A DNA stretch of 30,706 bases, from contig CAJMRN010000013.1 in the NCBI GenBank assembly GCA_905215815.1, forward strand, positions 1 through 30,706, written 5' to 3'. The notes under the pieces are model-generated. The model searched no databases. It was not told the DNA's origin and saw nothing but the letters and a program-made list of their open reading frames with translations. Of this stretch, positions 7,399 through 14,880 are shown piece after piece. Position numbers and translations under genes: made by a program. Within the stretch, counting starts at the first letter, position 1. Each line of letters opens with the position of its first letter. The stretch comes from an uncultured bacterium (GTDB taxonomy: Bacteria > Actinomycetota > Coriobacteriia > Coriobacteriales > Coriobacteriaceae).

Positions 7399-8133
7399 CT
7401 ACTCGTGAACCGGGAACACGCTGGCGACGGAGTGAGTCTCCTCGTCGGTGCGCGGGTCGATGTACTTGGCAGCGTTCTCCCACTGACCATAGTGGCCCAT
7501 AGCGCCAGCGATGGCCTCCTCGGGGGTCTTGCCGGCCTTGACGGCGTCGGTGAACTTGCCGAGGTTCAGAAACTCGAACGCGATGATCTCGTTCTTGTCA
7601 TTGAGAGCCATGCGGGTGACGTAGCCCTGAGCGAGCTCGAGGTAACGAGCGCCCTTGGCCTTGGTGCCGAACATGGTGCCGACCTGAGAGCGAAGGCCCT
7701 TGCCGAGGTCGTCGAGGGAGGCGCCCACGGGCAGGCCGCCCTCGGAGAACGCGGTCTGGCTGCGGCCGTAAACGATCTGCAGGAAGATCTCGCGCATAGC
7801 GACGTTGATGGCGTCGCAGACGAGGTCGGTGTTGAGGGCCTCGAGGATGGTCTTGCCGGGAAGGATCTCGGAAGCCATGGCGGCAGAGTGGGTCATGCCC
7901 GAGCAGCCGATGGTCTCAACGAGGGCCTCCTCGATGATGCCGTCCTTGACGTTCAGCGTGAGCTTGCAGGCGCCCTGCTGAGGTGCGCACCAACCCACAC
8001 CGTGCGTAAGACCGGAGATGTCGGAAATCTCCTTAGCCTGGACCCACTTGCCCTCCTCGGGGATGGGTGCGGGGCCGTGGTATGCACCCTTGGCAACGGG
8101 GCACATGTTCTCCACTTCCTGTGAGTACTGCAT
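7399..8133 (-). CDS. NifU/IscU-like iron-sulfur scaffold protein
   Basis: A 244-residue protein whose first 130 residues resemble the NifU N-terminal/IscU scaffold domain. Candidate cluster ligands are C49 and C56 in the HGVGWCAPQQGAC stretch, C77 in TIGCSGM (the counterpart of the GCGSAIAS motif) and C106. The C-terminal 110 residues go beyond a normal IscU (about 125-145 aa) and I do not recognise them. I chose the ATG at 8133 because GAGAGGAG sits just upstream; an in-frame extension further upstream has no scaffold-like residues. The GGGtGRT gene follows directly. This is a second, separate scaffold beside SufU, which suggests a dedicated client or pathway. The role as scaffold is from the family; the client is unknown. 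Confidence 0.85.
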   Translation of the reverse strand: MQYSQEVENMCPVAKGAYHGPAPIPEEGKWVQAKEISDISGLTHGVGWCAPQQGACKLTLNVKDGIIEEALVETIGCSGMTHSAAMASEILPGKTILEALNTDLVCDAINVAMREIFLQIVYGRSQTAFSEGGLPVGASLDDLGKGLRSQVGTMFGTKAKGARYLELAQGYVTRMALNDKNEIIAFEFLNLGKFTDAVKAGKTPEEAIAGAMGHYGQWENAAKYIDPRTDEETHSVASVFPVHE

Positions 8134-8526
8134 GCCTCTCCTCTCTATCGTGTTGGCGTCCCGTCTGGGGGTCGTGGCTGGCGATTGCCGGGCGACCCTT
8201 CGAAAGGGACATGACATGCAGCCCCTATAATACCGCGAAATGCACGGAATAATCGGCGAACGGCTCAGTTTTCGTAGCGAGAAGCGCGGAACTTTCAATT
8301 GAAACGATTTAACTGAGAATAATTCATTAGAAGCGCGTGTCTTATATTTGTCGTTTTTGGTCAGCTTGCGGAAACCTCGCATTGTCCGACCTGCGCCGAA
8401 GTGCCGTTCGCCGGTTGTTTACTGCCATTTGCCGTGCGCGGATGCCATTTTACGTGTTTGTTTTGATAGTACGCTTCAATCGTGGTGTATTGGAAGGCGC
8501 AAGTTGTTGCCGCTGAAGGGGGTGCC
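8134..8526. other. 393-bp gene-free region with palindrome and repeats
   Basis: The region separates the - strand scaffold operon from the + strand transposase. It holds a perfect 12-bp palindrome TTTCAATTGAAA (8293-8304) lying between two direct copies of AGAAGCGCG (8280-8288 and 8329-8337). It also holds an 11-bp inverted pair, CGGCGAACGGC (8254-8264) and GCCGTTCGCCG (8403-8413). A TATTAT on the - strand at about 8227-8232 could be the -10 of the scaffold operon, with a leader of about 90 bases. The -35 is poor. No convincing small gene is seen. Confidence 0.45.
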
Positions 8527-9192
8527 GTGCAGCGCGTTTGGAGAACGGTCACCGGCTTTTACCATGTTTGTGCCCGTGGCACCGGAAAGCAGATCATCTT
8601 TGAGACCGATGACGACCGGTGGGAGTTTTTGGAGCTAATGCGCGACTGCTGCCGTGATGCCGGTGTGACGGTCGTGGCGTGGTGCCTTATGAGCAGCCAT
8701 GTGCACCTGGTACTCGCGGATTATGAGGACGCGATGAGTGCAGCCATGCAGCGGCTGCTGTTGACGTATGCTCGTCGGTTCAATAAGCGCACCGGGTGCG
8801 CGGGCTGCCTATTTCGTGAGCGTTTTGAGCGCTGCTCGCTCGATACCGACTGGCAGGTTATGGAGGCTATTCGCTCTGTACACGCCGATCCGCAGGAGGC
8901 GGGCGTTAGCCTAATCGAGCGTTATCCCTGGAGCAGCTTTGCGGAGCATCTGCGCGCTTACGACAGTGATGCGGCAGATGCTACGAGGGGATTTTCCGAT
9001 CCTTCTTGCGTACTTGAGTTTTTTGGTTCTGCCGAGGCCTTTGCTGCCTATTCGCTTTCGACGCCCGAGGGCGGCGAGCCAACGCTGCGCGATATGAAAG
9101 AGACGGAGTGGGAACGCCATGCCTTTGCCGACAAGTTGGCGAAGAGCCTCGGGGCTCCGCTCCACGGGGTTAAAGCCGCGCCGCCTGCGTAG
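8527..9192 (+). CDS. REP-associated tyrosine (Y1/HUH) transposase, split by TAG
   Basis: A 221-residue protein of the IS200-like/RAYT group, which are single-strand DNA nucleases acting through one catalytic tyrosine. Motifs are GFYHVCARG (10-18, first strand), the HUH metal site SSHVHLVL (56-63, H58 and H60) and the likely nucleophile Y81 in LLTYARRF. Later residues (YPWSSFAEH) are also typical of the group. I chose the GTG at 8527 because GAAGGGGG precedes it; another in-frame GTG lies at 8482. The frame stops at a TAG (9190-9192), but coding character continues in the same frame with a helix-turn-helix tail (see the next entry). The intact form would be about 269 residues. There are no IS200/605 ends or tnpB nearby, consistent with a domesticated or stranded gene. 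Confidence 0.85.
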   Translation: MQRVWRTVTGFYHVCARGTGKQIIFETDDDRWEFLELMRDCCRDAGVTVVAWCLMSSHVHLVLADYEDAMSAAMQRLLLTYARRFNKRTGCAGCLFRERFERCSLDTDWQVMEAIRSVHADPQEAGVSLIERYPWSSFAEHLRAYDSDAADATRGFSDPSCVLEFFGSAEAFAAYSLSTPEGGEPTLRDMKETEWERHAFADKLAKSLGAPLHGVKAAPPA

Positions 9193-9336
9193 CGTAATGC
9201 CGTTATTGTTGGACTGCACGATGCCGGTTTCACGGTGCGTCAGATTGAGCGGTATACCGGGATTGGCAAAAGTACGGTTTCTCGTATTGTGCATGCTTAT
9301 GCGCAGGTGGACGCGCAGGCCGAGGGCTCGAAATAA
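9193..9336 (+). pseudogene. Detached HTH tail of the transposase gene
   Basis: These 47 codons run in the same frame as the transposase gene, directly after its TAG and up to a TAA at 9334-9336. The translation includes VRQIERYTGIGKSTVSRIV, a clear helix-turn-helix that matches the C-terminal DNA-binding tail found in many RAYT-like transposases. There is no start codon or ribosome site of its own. This is best explained by a nonsense mutation in the longer gene. Confidence 0.75.
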
Positions 9337-9341
9337 AGGCA

Positions 9342-9384
9342 GAAAAGAAAATGGCCGAATCGCGAAAGTTAAGCGATTCGGCCA
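9342..9384 (-). terminator. Rho-independent terminator of the suf operon
   Basis: A perfect 12-bp inverted repeat (9352-9363 with 9373-9384) has a 9-base loop. On the - strand it is followed by the T-rich run TTTTCTTTT. It lies about 28 bp past the sufU stop and probably also ends the transposase transcript. Confidence 0.85.
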
Positions 9385-9412
9385 ACAGAATTCTTCAGAT
9401 TTGAGACAACTG

Positions 9413-9847
9413 TTACTGATTATTTTGTCCCGTGAGCATGCCGTCGAGGGTTCGCCAGGCGAGCTCGGCGCATTTGACGCGGGCGGGCATGTGCGAGATG
9501 TCCTGGAGCTGGGCGGCCTCGTCCAGGTCTTCCAGGTCCTCCTCGGAGAGCTGCTCGCCACGGATCATGGCGAGGAAAAGCCCTGCCAGACGACGAGCCT
9601 CCTCGACCGTCTCGCCGGTGATGAGGTCGGCCATGATGTCGGCGCTGGCCTGGCTGATGGCGCAGCCGTGGCCGGTAAAGGAGGCCTCCTCGATCACGCC
9701 GTTCTCGACACGCAGCTGCAGAGTGAGCTCGTCGCCGCAGCTGGGGTTGATGCCGTCGTGCTCGTGCGTGGGGGCATCCATCTCGTACTTGTAGTCGGGG
9801 TGCGAGTTGTGCTCCATAAACGTGGTGGAGGTGTAGAGGTTACCCAT
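9413..9847 (-). CDS. sufU: SufU, sulfur-relay/zinc scaffold-like protein
   Basis: A 144-residue protein of the SufU family, which takes persulfide sulfur from SufS and passes it to SufBCD in Gram-positive bacteria. The ligands are C37 and D39 in NPSCGDE, C62 in TGHGCAISQAS and C126 in RVKCAELAW. These match the Cys/Asp/Cys/Cys zinc site of Bacillus SufU. The insertion of about 20 residues before the last cysteine (GEQLSEEDLEDLDE region) is the SufU hallmark that separates it from IscU. Its start overlaps the end of sufS by 8 bases, indicating translational coupling. It is the last gene of the operon and is followed by a terminator. Confidence 0.96.
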   Translation of the reverse strand: MGNLYTSTTFMEHNSHPDYKYEMDAPTHEHDGINPSCGDELTLQLRVENGVIEEASFTGHGCAISQASADIMADLITGETVEEARRLAGLFLAMIRGEQLSEEDLEDLDEAAQLQDISHMPARVKCAELAWRTLDGMLTGQNNQ

Positions 9848-11165
9848 TGAACGTGCTCCAAACGTGATGCAGGCCGGCGATGAACTTGTCGATATCGGCC
9901 TTGTCGTTGTAGAAGGCTACACTGGCTCGGCAGCAGGCAAGGTTCTCGACGCCCAGCCAGGTGAGCAGCGGCTGCGCGCAGTGGTGGCCGGCGCGGATGC
10001 AGACGCCGTCCATGTCCATGATGCTCGCGACATCGTGCGGGTGGATACCCTTGACGTTAAAGCTGACGACGCCGTGATGGTTGTCCCAATAGATGGAGCC
10101 GATGATCTGGACAAAGTCGAGCTGCATGAGCTCGCCCATCAGGTAGTGGACGAGTGCCTGCTCGCGTGCCTGGATGTTTTCGTAGCCCACCGTGTTGACC
10201 AGGTAATCAAGCGCCGCACCCGTGGCGAAGATGCCGGCGGCGTCCTGCGTGCCGGCCTCGAACTTCTCGGGGACGGGAGCCCAGACGGCGTCCTGCTCGG
10301 TGACCGAGTCGATCATCTCGCCACCGGTAAGCATGGGCGGCATGGCGTTGAGCAGGTCCATCTTGCCCCACAGCACGCCGATGCCCATGGGACCCATGGC
10401 CTTGTGCGCACTGAAGGCAAAGAAGTCGGCGCCCAGGTCGGCGACATCGACCGGCATGTGCGGCAGCGACTGTGCACCATCGACGACCAGATAGCCACCG
10501 TACTTGTGCACGAGCTTGCCGAGGTTCTTGACCGGGTTCTCAACGCCCAGGACGTTAGAGACCTGACCCACGGCCAAGATCTTGGTCTTGGGGCCCACCT
10601 TGGACAGAACCTCCTCGGTCGTGAGCTGGCCGGTCTTGGTGGGGTAGAGGTAGACGAGCTTGGCGCCGGTCTCGCGGCAGACCTGCTGCCACGGAATCAG
10701 GTTGGAGTGGTGCTCCATGATGGTGATGACGACCTCGTCGCCCGGCTCGAGGACTGTGGGCGCAAAGCTCTTGGCGACCAGGTTGAGCGACTCGCTGGTG
10801 TTGCGGGTGAAGACGACTTCGTTGGCCTGGGCGGCGCCGATGAGGTCGGCGATCTGCTGGCGGACCTTGGCGATGGCATCGGTGGCCTCGACGGACAGCG
10901 AGTACAGGCCGCGCAGGGGGTTGGCGTTCATGCGCTGGTAGAAGTCGCGCTCGGCGTCGAGCACGCAGGTGGGGCGCTGCGCGGTGGCGGCGCTATCGAG
11001 GAAGGCGATCTCGGGATGCTGCTGGAACAGCGGGAACTGCGCCTTGTAGGGATTCGTCTCGATGTCGACGGTAGGCCAGCCGCGCGAGGCCTCGTCGCTG
11101 GCGTCGAGCTCCATAGGCTCCGGTGCGGTACAGGTATCGCATTTAACGTGCTCGGTATCGATCAT
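9840..11165 (-). CDS. sufS: SufS, group II cysteine desulfurase
   Basis: A 441-residue PLP enzyme that strips sulfur from L-cysteine to form a persulfide for Fe-S cluster building. Visible landmarks are LDSAATAQRP (56-65), EHHSN (151-155, H152 stacking on PLP), VDGAQSLPH (228-236), the PLP lysine K255 in SAHKAMGP and the catalytic C396 in RAGHHCAQPLL. The catalytic Cys loop is of the group II type. The canonical start (NPYKAQFPLF) is preceded by about 37 extra residues containing a CxxC (C9, C12). The sufD stop overlaps this start (ATGA-type, 11162-11165), which supports the longer form. An internal ATG at codon 18 is the alternative start. Confidence 0.96.
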   Translation of the reverse strand: MIDTEHVKCDTCTAPEPMELDASDEASRGWPTVDIETNPYKAQFPLFQQHPEIAFLDSAATAQRPTCVLDAERDFYQRMNANPLRGLYSLSVEATDAIAKVRQQIADLIGAAQANEVVFTRNTSESLNLVAKSFAPTVLEPGDEVVITIMEHHSNLIPWQQVCRETGAKLVYLYPTKTGQLTTEEVLSKVGPKTKILAVGQVSNVLGVENPVKNLGKLVHKYGGYLVVDGAQSLPHMPVDVADLGADFFAFSAHKAMGPMGIGVLWGKMDLLNAMPPMLTGGEMIDSVTEQDAVWAPVPEKFEAGTQDAAGIFATGAALDYLVNTVGYENIQAREQALVHYLMGELMQLDFVQIIGSIYWDNHHGVVSFNVKGIHPHDVASIMDMDGVCIRAGHHCAQPLLTWLGVENLACCRASVAFYNDKADIDKFIAGLHHVWSTFNG

Positions 11166-12433
11166 GCGAGCTCCTCTTCAAAGTTATCGATCAGGTTGTT
11201 GCCCAGACGGACGACGGCGGCGCGGGTGCGCTCATCGGTGGCGGAAAGCGCGGCGTCCTCCAGCTTGGCGCGGATGAACAGGTCCTCGGCGGCGTTTTGG
11301 TCGAGGCCGCGGCAGGCGAGGTAGAACAGCTGCTCGTCGCGGACGTGGCCGATGGTGGCGCCGTGGTTGGCGGCGACGTCGTCCTCGTCGCACAGGATGA
11401 CGGGGACGGTTTTGTTGTCGACGCCCTTGTTGGCGAGCAGCACGGTCTCGCGCTCGGTGCCGGTTGCGCCCTTGCAGCCGTGCACGAGGTCGATGGTGCC
11501 GCGGTAGACCTTCTTGGACGTGCCAGTCAGCACGCCGTTGGCGTCGATCTCGCACTCGGTCTTACGACCGCGGTGGCGCAGCTCGTAGTTAAAGTCGCGC
11601 ACCTGTTCGCGGGCGCCCAGGTAATCGGTGTCGATCGTCACCTTAGCGGTGTCGCCCAGCAGGTCGCCGGCAAGGCCGGTGGCGCTGGCACCGGCACCCA
11701 GGATGGTGTGCTGCACGTTGACGCGCGCGCCCTCGTCCAAGAAAAGGCCGGTGTCGTCGAGCGCGATCCAGCTATCGTCGAGCGTCTGCGTGCAGGTCAC
11801 GTTGACGGTGGCGTACTCGTGGGCGCACACGCGCAGCACGGAGCCCACGACGCCCTCGCCGGTAACGGGGGAGTCCAGGGCGATGTTCAGGTCGAGCGTT
11901 GCCTGCGGGCGGGTGACGACATCGATAGCGGCGATGGCTGCGGCGGCGTCGATGCCGCTAACGCGTACGGTAACCGTGGCGTGCTGATAGGCGGGCACGT
12001 CGATGACGATGCGCTTGGTGGCGTGATCAGCCAGATAGGTGTAGGCAGCCTCGCCCATGCCGGTCTCGAAGGCCTCGGCGGGGGAGAGCTCCTCCTCGAG
12101 CTTGATGGCGCCGGCCTGGTAGACAGAGGTGGCGGGCACGTCGAGCTCAGTCTCGGGCGTGATGCGGGCGCGGTCGGCGGCGTCGCCGGGGGCGGAGGCA
12201 CGGCGCTCGGGGAAGCGCTCGGCCATGGCGTCCATGGCGGTGTCGAAGGCGTCGGCAGCGCCGGAGAACTGCTCGTCCAGGCCCTCGACCTCAATGGCTT
12301 CGGCGGGAGCGGTGGCAAGCTCGTCCGAAAGCTCAAGCTTGGTCTGGTTCATCTTGAGCCAGCCCCAAGTGGCAGCCGGCATCGCGTTGACTTGCTCGAG
12401 CGTGGTAGCAGCGGTGTTGGTTTCCTGTTTCAT
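11162..12433 (-). CDS. sufD: SufD, Fe-S assembly complex subunit
   Basis: A 423-residue member of the SufB/SufD family. SufD partners SufB on the SufC ATPase dimer and is needed for iron entry during cluster assembly. The C-terminal beta-helix part carries ANHGATIGHV (356-364); H357 corresponds to the histidine considered functional in SufD (H360 in E. coli). A following LFYLACRGL stretch (369-377) is typical of both SufB and SufD. The N-terminal 130 residues are poorly conserved and Ala/Glu-rich, as usual for SufD. It overlaps sufB by one base (TAATG-type junction at 12433) and sufS by four, so the operon is tightly coupled. Confidence 0.95.
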   Translation of the reverse strand: MKQETNTAATTLEQVNAMPAATWGWLKMNQTKLELSDELATAPAEAIEVEGLDEQFSGAADAFDTAMDAMAERFPERRASAPGDAADRARITPETELDVPATSVYQAGAIKLEEELSPAEAFETGMGEAAYTYLADHATKRIVIDVPAYQHATVTVRVSGIDAAAAIAAIDVVTRPQATLDLNIALDSPVTGEGVVGSVLRVCAHEYATVNVTCTQTLDDSWIALDDTGLFLDEGARVNVQHTILGAGASATGLAGDLLGDTAKVTIDTDYLGAREQVRDFNYELRHRGRKTECEIDANGVLTGTSKKVYRGTIDLVHGCKGATGTERETVLLANKGVDNKTVPVILCDEDDVAANHGATIGHVRDEQLFYLACRGLDQNAAEDLFIRAKLEDAALSATDERTRAAVVRLGNNLIDNFEEELA

Positions 12434-13845
12434 TATCCGATCGCTCCTTCCATCTCGAGCTTGATCAGGTTGTTCATCTCGACGGCGTACTCAAGCGGCA
12501 GCTCCTTGGAGACCGGGTTGGCAAAGCCGTTGACGATCATGGTGCGGGCCTCTTCCTCCGAGATGCCGCGGCTCATCAGGTAGAACACCTTGTCGTCGCC
12601 GATGCGGCCGATGGTGGCCTCGTGGCCGATGTCGACATTCTTGGCGCGGATGTCCATGGCGGGGATGGTATCGGAGCGGCTTTGGTCGTCGAGCATCAGC
12701 GACTGGCAGCTCACGGTTGCCTTGGAACCCTCGGCCTTAGGCGTGGCCACGATGGAGCTGCGGAAGGTCTGGATGCCGCCACTCTTGGAGATGCCCTTGG
12801 TCTCGACGGTTGCCGAGGTCTCGGGTGCGTTGAGCACGACCTTGCAGCCGGTATCGAGGTTCTGGCCGGCGCCGGCAAAGGTGATGCCGGTAAAGCTCGA
12901 GCGGGCGCGGCGGCCGTTGAGCACGCTCATGGGGTAGAGGTAGCCCACGTGACTGCCGAAGGAGCCGCTGATCCACTCGATGTCGCCGTCCTCGTCCACG
13001 CGCGCACGCTTGGTGTTGAGGTTGTACATATTCTTGGACCAGTTCTCGATAGTCGAGTAACGCAGGTGCGCGCGCTTGCCCACAAAGAGCTCGACAGCGC
13101 CGGCATGGAGGTTGGCCACGTTGTACTTGGGCGCGGAGCAACCCTCGATAAAGTGCAGGTCGGCGTCGTCCTCGACAATGATGAGCGTGTGCTCAAACTG
13201 GCCAGCGCCCTTGGCGTTAAGGCGGAAGTAGCTCTGCAGCGGAAAATCGAGCTTGGTGCCCTTGGGCACGTAGACAAACGAGCCGCCCGACCACACGGCA
13301 CCATGCAGGGCTGCAAACTTGTGGTCTGTGGGCGGGATGAGCGTCATAAACTTCTCGTGGATGAGCGGCTCCCACTGCGGGTCGTGCAGGGCCTCCTCGA
13401 TGCCGGAGTAGACGATGCCCATCTTGGACGCGGTGTCCTGCATGTTGTGGTAGACGAGCTCGGAGTCGTACTGCGCGCCGACGCCCGCCAGGTAGCTGCG
13501 CTCGGCCTCGGGAATGCCCAGGCGCTCAAAAGTGTTCTTGATGTCGTCGGGCACCGACTCCCAGTCGTGCTTTTGGTCAGTGTTTGGCTTAACGTAGGTG
13601 ACGATGTTGCCCATGTCCAGGCCCTCGATGGAGGGACCCCACGTCGGATCCGGGAAGCGGTTAAAGATCTCGAGGGACTTGAGGCGCAGGTCGAGCATCC
13701 ACTGCGGCTCGTCCTTCTTGGCACTGATCTCGCGAACGATGTCGGGCGTGATACCGGCGTCGAGGCGCTCGAATCCCTCCTCGCCATAGGTGAAGTCGTA
13801 GAGGCTGCGGTCGATGTCCGCGACCTCGGTGCGGTTCTTGGTCAT
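12433..13845 (-). CDS. sufB: SufB, Fe-S cluster scaffold subunit
   Basis: A 470-residue SufB, the core scaffold of the SufBCD complex. The conserved cluster region includes TVSCQSLMLDD, with C380, and DIGHEATIGRIGDDKVFYL, with H408 and E409. The C380-E409 spacing of 29 equals that of C405-E434 in E. coli SufB, the pair implicated in cluster assembly. The middle part (SGGSFVYVPKG, RAHLRYSTIENWSKN, GSHVGYLYPM) is standard for SufB. The C-terminal PLEYAVEMNNLI is also characteristic. Length is normal. The gene starts 12 bp after the sufC stop and runs directly into sufD. Confidence 0.97.
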   Translation of the reverse strand: MTKNRTEVADIDRSLYDFTYGEEGFERLDAGITPDIVREISAKKDEPQWMLDLRLKSLEIFNRFPDPTWGPSIEGLDMGNIVTYVKPNTDQKHDWESVPDDIKNTFERLGIPEAERSYLAGVGAQYDSELVYHNMQDTASKMGIVYSGIEEALHDPQWEPLIHEKFMTLIPPTDHKFAALHGAVWSGGSFVYVPKGTKLDFPLQSYFRLNAKGAGQFEHTLIIVEDDADLHFIEGCSAPKYNVANLHAGAVELFVGKRAHLRYSTIENWSKNMYNLNTKRARVDEDGDIEWISGSFGSHVGYLYPMSVLNGRRARSSFTGITFAGAGQNLDTGCKVVLNAPETSATVETKGISKSGGIQTFRSSIVATPKAEGSKATVSCQSLMLDDQSRSDTIPAMDIRAKNVDIGHEATIGRIGDDKVFYLMSRGISEEEARTMIVNGFANPVSKELPLEYAVEMNNLIKLEMEGAIG

Positions 13846-13857
13846 TGCGTCGCCCCT

Positions 13858-14658
13858 TTACGCCTGATGCTCGGCAGCGGCGGCCTCGGCCTGGGCGCGC
13901 TGCTCGGCGGCCTCGCGCTCGAAGGTCTCAAAGCCGTTCTTGTCGATCCAGGGGATCAGCGAGGCGTCGTCCTCGCGCACGATGTGGCCCTTGACCATAA
14001 CGTGGACGCGGTCGACATCCAGGTGCTCCAGGATGCGCGTGTTGTGCGTGATGATGAGCATGGAGCCGTCGCAGCTCTTGCGGTAGGCGTCCATGCCGTG
14101 ACTGACGGTGGACAGGGCGTCGACGTCCAGGCCGGAGTCGGTTTCGTCCAGGATGGCAAGCTTGGGCTGTAGCAGCAGAAGCTGGAGCATCTCGACCTTC
14201 TTTTTCTCGCCGCCCGAGAAGCCCACGCCCAGCTCGCGGTTGAGGTAGGCAGTGTCCATGTTGAGTTCGGCCGCGAGCTCCTTGACGCGACGGCGGAACT
14301 CCTTGCCCTTCATCTCCAGGCCGGGACGGCCGGCGATGCTGGCGCGCAAAAAGCTCGACAGCGGCACGCCCGGGATCTCGACCGGGGCCTGGAAGCTCAG
14401 GAACAGGCCGGCGCGCGAGCGTTTGTCGGTGGTGAGCTCGGTGATGTCCTGGCCGTCAAAGACGATGCGGCCGTCCTGCACGGTGTAGACGGGGTCGCCC
14501 ATGACCAGGTGGCCGAGGGTGGACTTGCCGGCGCCGTTGGGTCCCATCAGCACGTGGGTCTCGCCGGCGGCGACGTTGAGGTTGACGTTGTGGAGGATGG
14601 TCTTTTCGTCCACGGAGGCGGTCAGACCTTCGATGGAAAGCAGCGGATTTGCGCTCAT
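13858..14658 (-). CDS. sufC: SufC, ABC-type ATPase of Fe-S assembly
   Basis: A 266-residue soluble ABC ATPase that drives conformational change of SufB-SufD. Motifs are Walker A GPNGAGKST (39-47), Q-loop Q90 in LSFQAPVEIPG (the SufC-specific PxEIPGV form), the signature GFSGGEKKK (146-154) and Walker B LAILDETDSGLDVD (167-180). The H-loop follows in IITHNTRIL. I chose the ATG at 14658 because GAGGGA lies about 5 bases upstream; an in-frame ATG at 14688 lacks a site. The C-terminal 20 residues are an Ala/Glu-rich tail slightly longer than usual. It is the first gene of the operon. Confidence 0.96.
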   Translation of the reverse strand: MSANPLLSIEGLTASVDEKTILHNVNLNVAAGETHVLMGPNGAGKSTLGHLVMGDPVYTVQDGRIVFDGQDITELTTDKRSRAGLFLSFQAPVEIPGVPLSSFLRASIAGRPGLEMKGKEFRRRVKELAAELNMDTAYLNRELGVGFSGGEKKKVEMLQLLLLQPKLAILDETDSGLDVDALSTVSHGMDAYRKSCDGSMLIITHNTRILEHLDVDRVHVMVKGHIVREDDASLIPWIDKNGFETFEREAAEQRAQAEAAAAEHQA

Positions 14659-14722
14659 GCTGTCCCTCTCTGTATATGGTGTACTCATAGGTGTACTAAA
14701 CCCTAGGAATCTTCTCGGAATA

Positions 14723-14750
14723 AAGTTACTATGGGTTCGGCGTTAGTCAA
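14723..14750 (-). promoter_or_regulatory. Probable suf operon promoter
   Basis: On the - strand TTGACT (complement of 14745-14750) and TAACTT (complement of 14723-14728) are separated by 16 bases. This would begin transcription about 55 bases before the sufC start. The -35 overlaps an inverted repeat (see 14743-14766). Confidence 0.6.
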
Positions 14751-14766
14751 GGGAAAACCCGACTAA
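14743..14766. promoter_or_regulatory. Dyad over the suf -35, candidate operator
   Basis: TTAGTC (14743-14748) and GACTAA (14761-14766) form a perfect dyad around an inner GGG-AAAA-CCC. The TAGTCAAG and CCGACTAA halves resemble, in inverted order, the half-sites of IscR type 1 operators. Its position over the -35 would suit repression by the adjacent Rrf2 protein. This is inference. Confidence 0.4.
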
Positions 14767-14800
14767 TCCACTCGACTTTTTAGATGTGGGACATAATAAT

Positions 14801-14859
14801 CAGGCTTGTTTGCCCCGCGTGCATAAGATTTGGGACAAACAAGCCTGGTATTTTGTCCC
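14801..14859. promoter_or_regulatory. Nested dyads upstream of the Rrf2 gene
   Basis: CAGGCTTGTTTG (14801-14812) and CAAACAAGCCTG (14836-14847) are perfect 12-bp inverted repeats. GGGACAAA (14832-14839) and TTTGTCCC (14852-14859) form a second, overlapping dyad. A further GGGACA occurs at 14788-14793. CATAAT at 14792-14797 could be the -10 of the regulator gene. The dyads sit where the 5' leader or operator would be, so autoregulation or an attenuating RNA structure are both possible. Confidence 0.5.
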
Positions 14860-14880
14860 GGCAACGATGAGAGGGTAGGT

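Noticed and set aside
6205..8124. Open frame of 639 codons on + opposite the GGGtGRT and scaffold genes
   Set aside because: It spans two well-supported genes, has a repetitive Gly/Val/Ala/Asp-rich composition typical of antisense GC-rich frames, and has no motif.
9864..14172. Very long open frames on + across the suf operon
   Set aside because: All suf genes on the - strand have full catalytic motifs and coupled junctions. The + frames are their mirror images.
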